Assembly (NCBI GenBank): GCA_023014485.1
Contig: JAJOZX010000485.1
Span: 606,001 to 670,000, forward strand
Source: Bathynomus jamesi
Taxonomy: Eukaryota > Arthropoda > Malacostraca > Isopoda > Cirolanidae
Reading direction: 5' to 3'
Length of the DNA: 64,000 nt
Shown: in pieces, positions 32,880 to 43,794 of the stretch
Numbering within the stretch: the first letter of the stretch is position 1
How the letters are laid out: each line of letters begins with the position of its first letter
Made by a program: the position numbers and the translations under genes
The notes under the pieces: model-generated
What the model saw: only the letters and a program-made list of their open reading frames with translations
The model's database searches: none
What the model was told of the DNA's origin: nothing

Positions 32880-33213
32880 TTTACATGAAATGTGCATGAC
32901 TGGGCCTTATAAGCTACTTTATAGGCTAATTTAATTGTAAATTGCATAATTTATTAGAGATAATATCCGCATAACATGATGAATTATATATTTTATATGA
33001 AGTGAATTAGATATTCATAATAATTTCTGTACTTTTTAGAAAATTAGACAGTTTATGTACTTAATATTTACGTACCTAAAGGAATACTCCATTCAAGTAT
33101 AGAAATTGAATAGAACCACTTTTACGTCTATATTAAAATAAGTACCATAAAAAACCTAAATCCTTTGTTTCTATTTCCTGGTTTACAGTGTGGAAATAAT
33201 ATACAGAAATTCT
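32880..33213. other. Unassigned stretch
   Basis: AT-rich, no feature recognised. Confidence 0.4.
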
Positions 33214-33389
33214 AATTTAATTTTGAGGAAAACATCACCATATTTTTTCGTTTTTTTTGTAACATTTCTCAGTGGAATAAAGCGAAGAGTTCATTTCTGG
33301 GGGAATATTATTTCTCTTGACGTTGTAAAGTTTATGAAAAGTGCCTAAAATATTATCTGAAATAAGAAAATAATTGGATTTCCTTTGTT
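33214..33389. repeat. 176-bp direct repeat, right copy
   Basis: Same orientation as 28682-28857, 4532 bp away. The two copies bracket transposon copy 1. Confidence 0.9.
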
Positions 33390-33498
33390 TTAAACAGAAT
33401 AAAGTTCATTTGTTGCCAACTAAATATGATGAATTCGCTTTTCAGATGTGCAGTTAAAAGGCTTTCGTGTTGTAATATATACACACACACACACATAT

Positions 33499-34312
33499 GG
33501 TGATTCATAAATGTGTTTCATAAATCACAGGGTGTATTCTTCAGACAAAGGTAAAGATAAAATACCATATAAACATAGGTCGAGAAACCCGTAGGTTTCG
33601 AGCTATAGCACGCGACCAAAAAATGAAACTCCAAAAGATTTTTTATATTTTATGCAAATACACAGTGTGATACATTTGATTCATTAAAGTAAATGTTCGA
33701 AATTCTTTCCTACTTCTTGAATGCATGCCTCAGTACGTCGCACCTTTCTGCCTACCCCCCCCCCTTATCGTAAACAACCGCTAACCACCATTCCCTCACT
33801 TGTTCATACTCACTTATTTTCTCCCTTTAACTATCTCTCCTCTAACCTATTTTGCGACGTACTGAGGCATGCATTCAAAAAGTAGGAACGAATTTTGAAC
33901 ATTTACTTTAATGAATCAAATGTATTACACTGTGTATTTGCATAAAATGTAAAAAATCTTGGATCACCTGAAGATCAGGGCCCCCAGCCTTCTTTAGTTA
34001 GTTTTATAAGACTAACTAATGAAAATATTACGACCTAACCTAACCAATCGTCAAGGGCGTTCAGTTGACCTAACAATTGGTTAGGTTAGGTTGTGATATT
34101 TTCGTTAGTTAGCCTTATAAGCCTTATAAGGCTAACTAAAGAAAGCTGGGGGCCCTGATCTTCAGGTGATCCAAAATCTTTAGGAGTTTCATTTTTGTGT
34201 CGCGTGCTATAGCTCGAAACCTACAGGTTTCTCGATCCAGGTTTATATGTTTTTTTCTCTTTACTGTTGTCTGAAGAATACACCCTGTGATTTATGAAAC
34301 ACATTTATGCAT

Positions 34313-34316
<4 letters not shown>
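33499..34316. mobile_element. Foldback element containing a nested MITE
   Basis: The arms (ggtgattcataaatgtgttt... and ...aaacacatttatgcattacc) are complementary over about 250 bp. They include cctcagtacgtcgc/gcgacgtactgagg near the centre and gagaaacccgtaggtttcga/tcgaaacctacaggtttctcg further out. The right arm is interrupted by the nested element at 33961-34172. Confidence 0.85.
33961..34172. mobile_element. GGATCACC-family foldback MITE, third copy
   Basis: Termini ggatcacctgaagatcaggg and complement. Both flanks are aaaatctt (33953-33960 and 34173-34180), a perfect 8-bp duplication, and excision restores the outer foldback arm. The inner arms carry ccaatcgtcaagggcgt and the ttaggttaggt/gatattttcgttagtt module. 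Confidence 0.93.

Positions 34317-34344
<28 letters not shown>
34317..34344. repeat. (TA)n microsatellite
   Basis: Pure TA run at the foldback edge. Confidence 0.95.
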
Positions 34345-34348
<4 letters not shown>

Positions 34349-34705
34349 ATACACTCCTACATACACATGTCTATACGCATACATACACATACTGTGCACT
34401 TAATACAGTCACGCGTATGCATCATGTTTACCAAAATGAAAAACCGATTAAATTTGATCCGCACTTCATCAAGGGTAATTAATTGATTTAGGGGAAAGCA
34501 TATTTTGGACGACGTTGTCGGTATCGTCATGCATCATTGTCGTTCTTTGTTGTTCCCGTATCATCTTCCTCTTGAGTGTTGTCGTCATTGTCGTTTTCAC
34601 TTCCATTCTATAGAAAATCTTAAAGATGACTAACGATTTTGTCATATTTTAAAGCTTATACTCCATTCATACTTAGACAAAATGAAAAATTTTCACATTG
34701 ATTTG

Positions 34706-34935
34706 AATAATAATAATAATAATTATAATAATAATGACAATAATAATAATGATAATTATAATAATAATGACAATAATAATGATAATAATTATAATAATAA
34801 TGACAATGATAATAATAATAATAATAATGATAATAATAATAATACTAATAATAATGATAATAATAATAATAATAATAATAATGATAATAATAATAATAAT
34901 AATGATAATAATAATAATAATAATAATGATAATAA
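34706..34935. repeat. (AAT)n/(GAT)n trinucleotide array
   Basis: About 230 bp of aat with interspersed gat, gac and tat triplets. The Asn-rich and Ile-rich frames across it are by-products of the repeat. Confidence 0.95.
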
Positions 34936-34945
34936 TATAATAATT

Positions 34946-35670
34946 AATTTACTATGTAATTTTCAAGTGAAACTTGAAAACAAAGAATTGAGAGACTCTT
35001 GAAATCAATTATAAATTATAAATATTATAATACAGCTGAAATTTTACTATTTTCGTAATATTTTTAAAAGAATAAAAAAATTAATGTTCTTTATGTGTTT
35101 TCTCTAATAAAAACCGCGTTTTTAATCCGTTTCGTTCTCATATTCTTCGCATATAATTTTTAAAAAAATAAATGCTATGATTATTTTTGTACCTTCCTCA
35201 CGATTTTGTATAAAAAGAAGTCGGTGTTTTTTCTTAATGAAGCGGAGCCTCGTTCTTTTATTAGAGCTTCATATTATTAAACACAACAGTGTGTATATAT
35301 ATAATGAAATAATTGCTTCAATTTATTTAGCTTTTGCGCCAGTTATAATAATAATAATTAATTACTGCTGAAAAATCTTGTGATTTTTAAAGCGAAAATT
35401 GGGATTTTCTAATAATCAAAAGATTGTCAGTAAATACATTTTCTCTCTTTTCAAAATGATGAAAGACAGAGAAACTCGATTACGGTTTTTTTCTTTTTTT
35501 TTAAACTTAAAATTATAGCAAGATTTACGCTTTTCGGTCTTTTTTCGTTTCTTGTTAATACTCACCGCGCGATCTACACATTTATATTACTTTAAAATAC
35601 CTTTTTCTTCTCCTTTCAAATTAAGAATTAAGCTTTAAATTTACTTCAATATATATACACGTACACTTTT
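34946..35670. other. Unassigned AT-rich stretch
   Basis: No gene or element recognised. Confidence 0.4.
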
Positions 35671-35674
35671 TTAT

Positions 35675-37605
35675 GAAAGAAGGAGGGGCCAAGGGCGAAT
35701 GCCTGCAAAAACGCCCGTCCCCCCTCCACCCACCCATAGAGGAAGAAGAGAGCCAAAATCAAGGTCCATGGTTTTCGAGATGCCTGACGACATAGACAGG
35801 GGACGACAGGGGACGACATAGACAGGGGAAAAGATGGATTGAGGAAGGTTGTTCCAGAGCTGAATGGTTGAGTACATGGAAGATTCAAAGTACCGAGTAA
35901 CCTTTGCGTTAGAGAGTTGGACAGAAAAGGAAAGAGAGTATGTCGAAAGAAAGTTGGGTACTGCGTGCTCTCCTTAAAGGAGAAAGCATACAGTTAGAGA
36001 GTTCAGAAGAACAGCATCGAAATCTTCCAGGGTAGAGTTGGAGGCGAATGTTTGAGGGAAGAGTTCAGCTTTATCACGGAGAAGAGACGGCAACTGAGCC
36101 GTCGGAATGGAAAAGAGGAGGGAAAGAAGAAGAAATAAAGGTGTTGGAGAGGTTCTTGGCTAGGTGCCAGAAAGAGAGAAGAATTAGAATTGGATAAGTT
36201 TTCACAGTTTTGTCTAATGAAGGATTTTTTTTGGTGAATCGAAGAACAGATTTTGCACGATTCCGGGTAGAAGTATAAACTAAGTGAGAGTCATGAGTTG
36301 GATGGCGACGGTACCTTTTGAAAGCCTTCTCTGTTGCGGATAGCATTAGAACAAGCAAAGTTAAGCCAAAGTTTTTTTGCATTTGTAGTAGGAATATAAT
36401 ATGGAATGTACGCCTCCATGCCCGAGAAAATCACCTCCGTGATGCGCTGAGCACACTCTGAGGGGCCTCAGCCACGGAAGTAGTAATCATTCCATGGGAA
36501 ATCAGAGAAGTTCTGCCCTAGGGCTTCCCAATCCACGGCGCCAAAGTGCCAAAGGCGTCTCTTCTTGTGAGGATCCAAAGGCCGAACTGGAGCGATAGGA
36601 CAGGAGACAGCTATAAGATTGTGGTCGGAGGAGGCCAACGGAAATAAAAGTTTGACAAAGTAAGAAGGATGAAAGATGAGAAATAAATCCAGAATGTTTG
36701 GCCTATCTCCAAGGCGATCGGGGATACGAGTAGGGTGCTGTACAATCTGCTCTAGGTCATTTAGGATAGAAAAGTTGTATGCAAGTTCACCAGGGATGCC
36801 AGTGAAATGGGAGGAAAGTCAAAGGTGGTGGTGAACATTGAAATCTCTTAAAATGGAGATTTCAGCAAAAGGAGAATGAGATAGAATGTATTCCACTTTG
36901 GATGTGAGGTAGTCAAAAAATTTTAGATAGTCACTAGAATTAGGAGAAAGGTAGACAGCTCAGATCTATTTAGTTTGAGATTGGGATGTAAACCGTAAAC
37001 AGAGGATGTAAAATTGGGGGATTCAAGTTTGGGAATACGAGAGCAAGTTAGGTCGTTCCGTACATATACGCAACTTCCACTTTTGGAATAAATTTGAGTA
37101 TAGAGAAAGTAAGAAGGTACAGAAAAGGGGTCGTCGATATCAGTCGTCCCAGACACCTGAGTTTTAGTGAGGAAAAGAAGATGAGGTTTAGAGGAGGAGA
37201 GGTGGCGTTCAACAGATTGAAAATTTGAGGAAAGGCTTCGAATGCCGCAGACGTTCATGAAAAGTGAATCAGACAGAGGCCCAGAACATCTCGAACGGGG
37301 CCTGCTGCCCGGGTCTGTTTTCCCGGTATCGGTAGCGGGGATGCCAGAAGTGGGGACATTTATGGTCCCCTCCCCACGGAACTCCGAGGCTCTTGAGGTC
37401 GATGACATTTTTTTATTAATTTTGAAAAGATTGTGTAGTATGTAAGATGCATGTATGTGTAGTGAGGAATAGTGAGAGAAGTGTGTGTTTGAGAGCATGC
37501 TGGCCTGCTCACAGGGTAGATGAGACACCGATAGAGATCAGCTGAGAATGACAGTGACAGGAGAAACGGAAGTTTCAGCACAACCTGTCTCCTGACTAAT
37601 GTCCC
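35675..37605 (-). pseudogene. LINE-A copy: endonuclease and linker, RT core deleted
   Basis: Read on minus from 37605: a 5' leader, then an AP-endonuclease N-terminus near 37250-37150 (NVCGIRSLSSNFQSVERHL...PHLLFLTKTQVS, N and E of the EN fold), ...SGSCVYVRNDL..., and near 36630 a [13 protein letters not shown] block. A pre-RT linker follows (LAKNLSNTFISSSFPPLFHS, 36100-36170). The sequence then jumps at about 36010 to the C-terminal tail and 3' UTR, omitting the RT palm seen in the 52.4-54.5 kb copy. Stops and frameshifts abound. A short direct duplication (gacaggggacgacat..., 35795-35830) lies in the tail. Confidence 0.8.
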
Positions 37606-37607
37606 TA

Positions 37608-37631
37608 TATATATATATATATATATATATA
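37608..37631. repeat. (TA)n microsatellite
   Basis: At the 5' boundary of LINE-A. Confidence 0.9.
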
Positions 37632-38985
37632 GTCTGTAGATCAATATATTTCGAGGCTAGTGTGACTTAACTTCTAAATGTTTACAATTTCAACTTGATC
37701 AAATTAATAACTTTCAGAAACAATCCATGACTGAGGGGCGGTCCATGATCACGTATAACCTGATTTCACGTTTAACTCACTATATCTCGCTGGTGGGTAG
37801 GTGGTGTAGCCGCTGCTGCCCACTACCACAAACTGGCCTCCCACATCGCGCCCCACCATACACATTATTATTCTATTACAGTATAATATACAATTAAGTA
37901 GTTTGTACTCACCACAAGACGCAAAGATCATTCGTTCCTGAAGTATGTAACCCCTCGCTCTGCTAACGTTGTTACTAATACTAATTAGCTTTGGTGGCGC
38001 GGAGAGACACTGACTGAGACAAGTTGTGGTGGGCTGGCGGGAGACGAGCCGAGGATGTAAACACCGCGCTAAATCACGTTTAATTCGGTGTCATGATCAC
38101 GGATAAGTGTACATTGGTCCCTGTTAGTAAACCACGGTTAACTTCATTCACGATTTTGTGAATCACGGATAACCGGGTGAGTATTGCGCACTCGTTTTCC
38201 CATCTTCTGTACAGGCATGCATGACCAAATATGTTCGTGCGTGTCAGTGTGCATTTACGTGGATATGTGAACGTTATTTCATGTACGCACGTGCATTCTC
38301 ACATGTGTAATATATCTGTGTACGGCAGGATCGTTCGTCAAATCTGACTATATCATCATTTTTTTATTTTTCATTCCAAGTCGCTCATATTGTTTAGACC
38401 ACAATAAGGATTCTTTCTCTTTTGTGTGAGGCTTTCAGCAAGACTTCCTTTGAGTTTATGTGAGTTTACGTGAGTTTTTGTGAGTCCAAATGAGTTTCAA
38501 TAAGTCCCAATCGGAGTCTGAAGGAGATCGATGTGAGAAGGGGGTGAAGGAGGGAGAGTAAAAGATTTCTTCTGTTCTTCATTTGGGAGAGTTTCTTGGA
38601 GTGGATCTGCCGCTGAGATCACTTACTCTAATTATTATTCCTCTCTCTCTCTATCTTCTCTCTCTCTCTCTCTCTCTCTTTTTCTAGTTTAACGAAAAAT
38701 GGTGAACGAATGAAACTAACAAATAAATAAAAATTACAATTTTCAAATTCAAAATAAACGAAATTTAGCGCATTTTTCTCCTTTTTTCCCATTACAGATA
38801 TTAAACATCGGACATAATTTTCAAAAATTACATTTTAACTTCATTAATGAGACAAATATATGCGTATTACATACTTCAATGTATGTCATAATATTTATTA
38901 TTACGTAGAACCTCGGTATATTTTCGAAATGGAATGAAAAAGTGAGGTAGATTAACTGTAACTTAAAACCCATAACTGATTATAT
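37632..38985. other. Unassigned stretch
   Basis: No gene. Bases 37740-38190 have locally higher GC and contain words like gtgaatcacggataaccggg near the right edge and catgatcacgtataacctg near the left, which could be a pogo-like non-autonomous element. A (CT)n tract lies at 38641-38682. A degenerate 'gtgagttta' repeat lies at 38456-38500. Confidence 0.35.
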
Positions 38986-39137
38986 CACTGGTCTACAGCC
39001 AAAATGCTTCGGAAATAAAAGTAGTCAGTCTTTACTAATTTTGGGTTACTGAATACGAAAATGATGCCTAAAATTGCCAATTGGCTCTATTTATAAAGAT
39101 ATCAGGCAACCCTGCACCCTACTAACTGGACTACATC

Positions 39138-39515
39138 TGTCGCGTAATATGTAGACGCCTGTGACACATCGACGCCTTGACTCTACTGCGCATGCGCGTA
39201 GTTATATTTTTTATTTTAATAAATTAATGTAAATATACATATATGTACAATAAAATGTAATTTTAAATTTATCTGTTACATTATGTATTTGTAAATTATT
39301 TATCAAAAAATAGATTGGCTCATTCTAATATATTGCTTCCCATAATGTTTTTGATATTAATATAAATGGAATACTAACCTAACTTAACCTTACTTAATTT
39401 AAAATTATTAAAATGCAATGTAATTATATTAATAAAATAAAAAAAACTATAACTACGAGCATACGCAGTAGAGTCAAGGCGTCGATGTGTCACAGCGTCT
39501 ACATATTACGCCACA
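39138..39515. mobile_element. Palindromic MITE inside transposon copy 2
   Basis: Arms of about 95 bp: gcgtaatatgtagacgc...gtgacacatcgacgccttga and complement. The AT-rich centre contains ttaacctta-type words. It lies in the leader of the Cys-rich gene; no clear target duplication. Confidence 0.8.
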
Positions 39516-39615
39516 GCATCAGTTCATTCGCGGAAGTCATACAGTGCACCCTTGTCAAACTCTTTTTAGTGTTTGCTTTTGAAACTGAATTTTTTTCAGC
39601 CTAATTTGGACAAAG

Positions 39616-41311
39616 ATGCCTCGTAATTGCGTGAACAGTGTAGATAACTTCTGTTATGTTTGTGGAGAATTGACTTTTGCATCACAAAAGCGTGCATAAC
39701 CGCCGTGATTAGGAAAGCCTATCACCTTTATTTTGGCTGTAAGATTGGAGATCAGGACAAGAGCTGGGCCCCACACATATGCTGCAATACTTGTGCAACA
39801 AACCTTCGCCAGTGGTTGAATCGGAAAAGGAAATCTATGCCTTTTGCAGTGCCAATGGTGTGGAGGGAACCAACAGATCATGTCAGCAATTGTTACTTCT
39901 GCATGGTGCCTCCAGTCAAGAAAGGTATTTGCAAGAAGAAAAAGTGGATTTTACAATATCCGAATATACCCTCTGCTATACGCCCGGTACCTCACGGCGA
40001 AGGACTACCCGTTCCTGAGCCCCCACACTCATTCTCCCTGGAGTCAGAGGACGAGGAGAATGAAGGAACCTGCGAAACTTGTGAGCCTTCAACTTCACAA
40101 AACCCTGAATTTGCTTATAACTTGACATCTTCTAAACCGCACATGATAACTCAGAATGAATTAAACGAACTTATCAGAGATTTAGAACTGCCAAAGAGTA
40201 AGGCAGAGCTGTTGGGCTCCAGATTGCAGCAGTGGAATCTCCTCGCTGAAAATGTTAGTGTGTAAGTTTCGTGACCGTCAAAAAGATTTTGTCCCATTCT
40301 TCATCATGGAAGGTGACCTTGTAGCTTGCAACGACATCGATGGTCTGATGGCAGCTCTCAACATTATTCACAATCCTGATGAGTGGAGGCTGTTCATTGA
40401 TTCATCGAAGTTGAGTCTAAAAGCTGTTTTGTTGCATGTTGGCAACGTATTGCCATCAATTCCAGTTGGTCATGCAGTCCACATGAAGGAAACATATGAC
40501 AACATGAAATTGCAACTTTAGAACTGCATAAACTATGACAAACATCAGTGGCAGGTTTGTGGTGAATTCAAAGTTGTAGACAGATCTTGGACTGCAGCCG
40601 GGCTACACTAAGTATTGCTGTTTTCTGTATGAATGGGATAGTCGGGCTAGGATTTCTCATTACATCAAGAAGGATTGGCCACTCCGACACTCATTGGAAC
40701 CTGGAACAAAAAATGTTCAGTATCCTCCACTTGTAGAATCGAGCAAGATTTTGTTACCACCCTTACACATCAAACTGGGCGTCATGAAAAATTTTGTTAA
40801 GGCTATGGATAAAACGGGGGCAGCTTTTAAGTACCTCGGTGGTAAATTTCCAAAGCTCAGTGAAGCAAAAATGAAGGAGGGTGTATTTGCTGGTCCACAG
40901 ATCCGCGAGCTTCTTAGAGATGAGGAGTTCGACCGTATCCTAGATGGTGAGGAGAAGACAGCGTGGAATGCTTTCCGGTTAGTAGCAACCAATTTTCTCG
41001 GAAATACCAAAGCTGACAATTACAGGGAGCTGGTGGAAAACCTGCTGTTGTCCTATCAAAAAATGGGCTGCAATATGTCTTTAAAGATACATTTCCTCCA
41101 TTCGCACCTGGAGTTTTTTCAGGCCAACTGCGGAACAGTCAGCGATGAACATGGTGAACGTTTCCACCAGGATATCTCAGCGATGGAGAAACGCTACCAG
41201 GGGAAATGGAGTCCATCATTGTTAGCAGACTACTGCTGGACAATAACAAGAGATGCTCCAGAAGTTGAATACAAGAGACAAGCAAAGAAGCGACGGGTTG
41301 AATCAATATAA
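39616..41311 (+). pseudogene. Cys-rich transposon protein (putative DDE transposase), copy 2
   Basis: ATG 39616 (MPRNCVNSVDNFCYVCGELT) is chosen because copies 1 and 3 start with the same M..xC.NS..FCY.CG pattern. Cys pairs CYVC, CCNTC and CYFC, then YPNIPSAIRPVPHGEG and a Ser/Glu-rich linker. The best-kept central region reads WRLFIDSSKLSLKAVLLH (candidate first Asp, about 40400), GEFKV (Glu where copy 3 has Asp), then, after a frameshift near 40580, LGLQPGYTKYCCFLYEWDSR, and SDEHGERFHQDI (about 41144). It ends KKRRVESI. There is no intron at the position used in copy 1. Frameshifts near 39695, 40260 and 40580 and a stop at 40521 inactivate it. Confidence 0.78.
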
Positions 41312-41504
41312 GCGACTGCATTATACAGGTATGTTACTAATATATGGTATACATATACGCAAAATGTGTAACTTAAATTTTCTTGGAAACTGTAGCCAAT
41401 CGACTGTTTTTATGGTCATATTCGTTTCAGCACCCCAAAATCCATAATAGGAAACACATTTTACCTCCGAAGCACAAACTTTTTCAAAATTTTTTAGACC
41501 AGTG

Positions 41505-41649
41505 AATTATTATAGTTTTGTTTTAATGGGTTTTAAACGTCCATCATTTACACCAAAACCCATTTCTCCTATTTATTGACCGAGTGCAGCCAGAGAACGT
41601 TCTGATGTATTTTTTAATGGTTTATTAAAAAAATGGTTGACATTTCAAA
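41505..41649. other. Unassigned spacer
   Basis: No feature recognised between transposon copy 2 and the SINE. Confidence 0.4.
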
Positions 41650-41850
41650 AGGTGTCATTACATTCACTGCCACTTACTCTTGTAATAATCAGTTAGGAGG
41701 GCCAGAAAATGGCATAGTTCTCAGGCCAACAATTGTGACCCATTGCACTAACTCTTGTATTATTATTATTATTATCAACACCATCGGGATTCGAACTCCC
41801 GACCTCAGTGTCTTCACTGTAATCTGCACCAAATTTAATATACACATTAA
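41650..41850 (-). mobile_element. tRNA-derived SINE, family II
   Basis: On minus: a B-box-like cgggagttcgaatcccg at 41791-41807, followed by (aat)n and a tail with gggtcacaattgttggcctg and a complement of gggccagaaaatggc. The same arrangement is at 55080-55262. The A-box side is degraded here. Confidence 0.55.
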
Positions 41851-41962
41851 GGGAGAACTAGGGGAGGTTTTAGTAATACACTCACTCCTCCCAGTCCTCC
41901 CTTAGGTTGTGTTTCGGGGTCTTTTGCTGCGCAAGAAGCAGCGGACGTTCTAGTATATATAT

Positions 41963-43239
41963 TAGTGATGTAGGTCACATCCGCATCCGCATCCGCGAAC
42001 ATCAGCACATTTCTCGCATCCGCATCCGCATCCGCACTTTGGACTGCGGATGTCGTGCGGATGTGGACCGTTGAGATAAAATGTCATTAATAAGCGGAAA
42101 TTATCAAATTCTACTATATTATAGAACTAGTTCATTGTGCGCAAAGTGATGCAAGCGACAAGACGAGAAGGCTGTTCTTGTATGAAGTTTACTCTCTTGC
42201 AAACCTACTTAGATCCACGTTACAAAGCTAAGTTATTTTCACCTAGTACATAGAACGAGTTAAATCATCACTTGGCAAAGCAGTTGAAGAGCTTCAATCT
42301 CTTGAATCTGTCGCTTCGCACCCACCAAAAGAATAAAAGTTTCAGTGACAGAACCAACACCTTCAACGAGCAAATCTATCATAGAATCTGTCTCTCAGTT
42401 TCTTGAGTCAAGCAGCAATGACGAGACCTACGCGATGTCAAAAGATGTAGTAAAAATGATCGAGAGCTATCACCAAGAAAAACGCCTGGCTGCATGTGAC
42501 AATCCTATTAGTTGGTGGAAAAATACGCAGAATCTATCCATACTTGAGTAAACTTGCAAGGAAACATTTAGCCTGTCCTCCAACAAACGTACCAAGCGAG
42601 AGATTATTTAGCAGTGCTGGATTAATATATGATGAAAAGAGAAACAGACGCAGCAGAAAAGGCAGAAAAATTAATGTTCCTTAAGCATAACCTTCCTATA
42701 ATTAAGTTTGAAAACATTAAACGATGAACATCTTAGTTTACTTTATTTTAATTACCTCATTATAAATATGCCTAATAAAACTTTAACTTAATATAAATAG
42801 TTATCAAGCTAATAAAGATCTCTTTCTATAAGGGTGGAGGTTGGGGAAAGAGTCGGTGGGGTGCATTTGAGTTGGGTTCACGTCCCGCATCCTGGTAACA
42901 CAATTATGGTTTCTAATTGTGGCTGAAACTCAACAAAATATAACGAATTTATTTGCAGACGAATTCACTAATTGATTTCTATGTTAGTTAGATGCTTGAT
43001 ATTATTTTATATGTTCAGAGAAAAGTACAGCAATTATTGTACAATTAATCAATTATACTACATTATAGCTACAGCTCTCTCTATATAATAACTTATTATA
43101 TACGTTAAACACAACAAATCTCGAATATATCCTAAAAAATAACGAAAATGTAGACATCCGCATCCGCATCCGCGGATGTTGAAATCAAACATCCTCATCC
43201 GCATCCGCGGATGTGAAAAAAATGACATCCGCTACATCA

Positions 43240-43242
<3 letters not shown>
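41963..43242 (+). mobile_element. Internally deleted hAT element, copy 2
   Basis: Same tagtgatgtag termini and atccgc subterminal clusters as 21827-23126. Flanks 41955-41962 and 43243-43250 are both atatatat, an apparent 8-bp duplication, though within TA-rich sequence. The shared internal deletion shows both copies spread as a non-autonomous family. Confidence 0.87.
42160..42684 (+). pseudogene. hAT transposase C-terminal region, copy 2
   Basis: Same product as at 22060-22595: [44 protein letters not shown] and [19 protein letters not shown]. Trp is kept where copy 1 has a stop, but indels near 42250, 42320, 42530 and 42650 break the frame. The catalytic N-terminal half is absent. Confidence 0.85.
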
Positions 43243-43270
<28 letters not shown>

Positions 43271-43281
<11 letters not shown>

Positions 43282-43704
43282 CTAGGGAGGGATTGGTCTC
43301 AAGCAAAGCTCTCTACTCACATCTCATCTCCCATAACATTTGAAAAAAGATTAAACCAATACAATTCGCTAAACCAATACAAAACGTAAAAGATTTCAAC
43401 GATCAAACATTCTCATTCATTTCTAAATGTGAATTAATTATTTAGTTATCGAACGTCTACCTTGAAAAATTACTCAATTGGTGAAGTTTGTTTGATTATT
43501 CATTTTTCCCATTTTTCTTTGTACCGTAAATGATTTTTTAATTCTCATTTCCCGAGTCATTTCCCGGATACTTGTACGTTGTTTCTATGAAAAATACATT
43601 AAGTGGCAACTCAAATAGTGTTCAACGTGTAAATAATTCTTACAGAAATTTGTTCTGGAAATAATTTAAAATATATAATCATTAAATATAACATTTTGTA
43701 AAAA
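43271..43704. other. Unassigned stretch
   Basis: No feature recognised apart from the (TA)n at 43243-43290. Confidence 0.4.
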
Positions 43705-43794
43705 TATCTGGCTCTTTTCCGTTCTAACCCCAGCAACAAAAAATAATTATATATTATTTTCTACTGTAGTTTACTTGCTGAATTCAGTAATATA

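Larger units (their letters stand above)
38986..41504 (+). mobile_element. Novel approximately 2.5-kb DNA transposon family, copy 2
   Basis: Ends cactggtcta and tagaccagtg. The inverted similarity continues for about 110 bp inward: both ends share gcttcgga, a gattttgggg/aattttgggt block, ctgaa.acgaa.atga and ga/aattggct words. Flanks gattatat and aattatta agree at only 5 of 8. A palindromic MITE sits between the left end and the gene. Confidence 0.72.

Noticed and set aside
34682..35002. Asn-rich ORF of 106 codons
   Set aside because: Entirely the product of an (AAT/GAT)n array; the overlapping frame is Ile-rich for the same reason.
37740..38190. pogo-like transposon
   Set aside because: Only suggestive terminal words; no convincing inverted ends or coding remnant.
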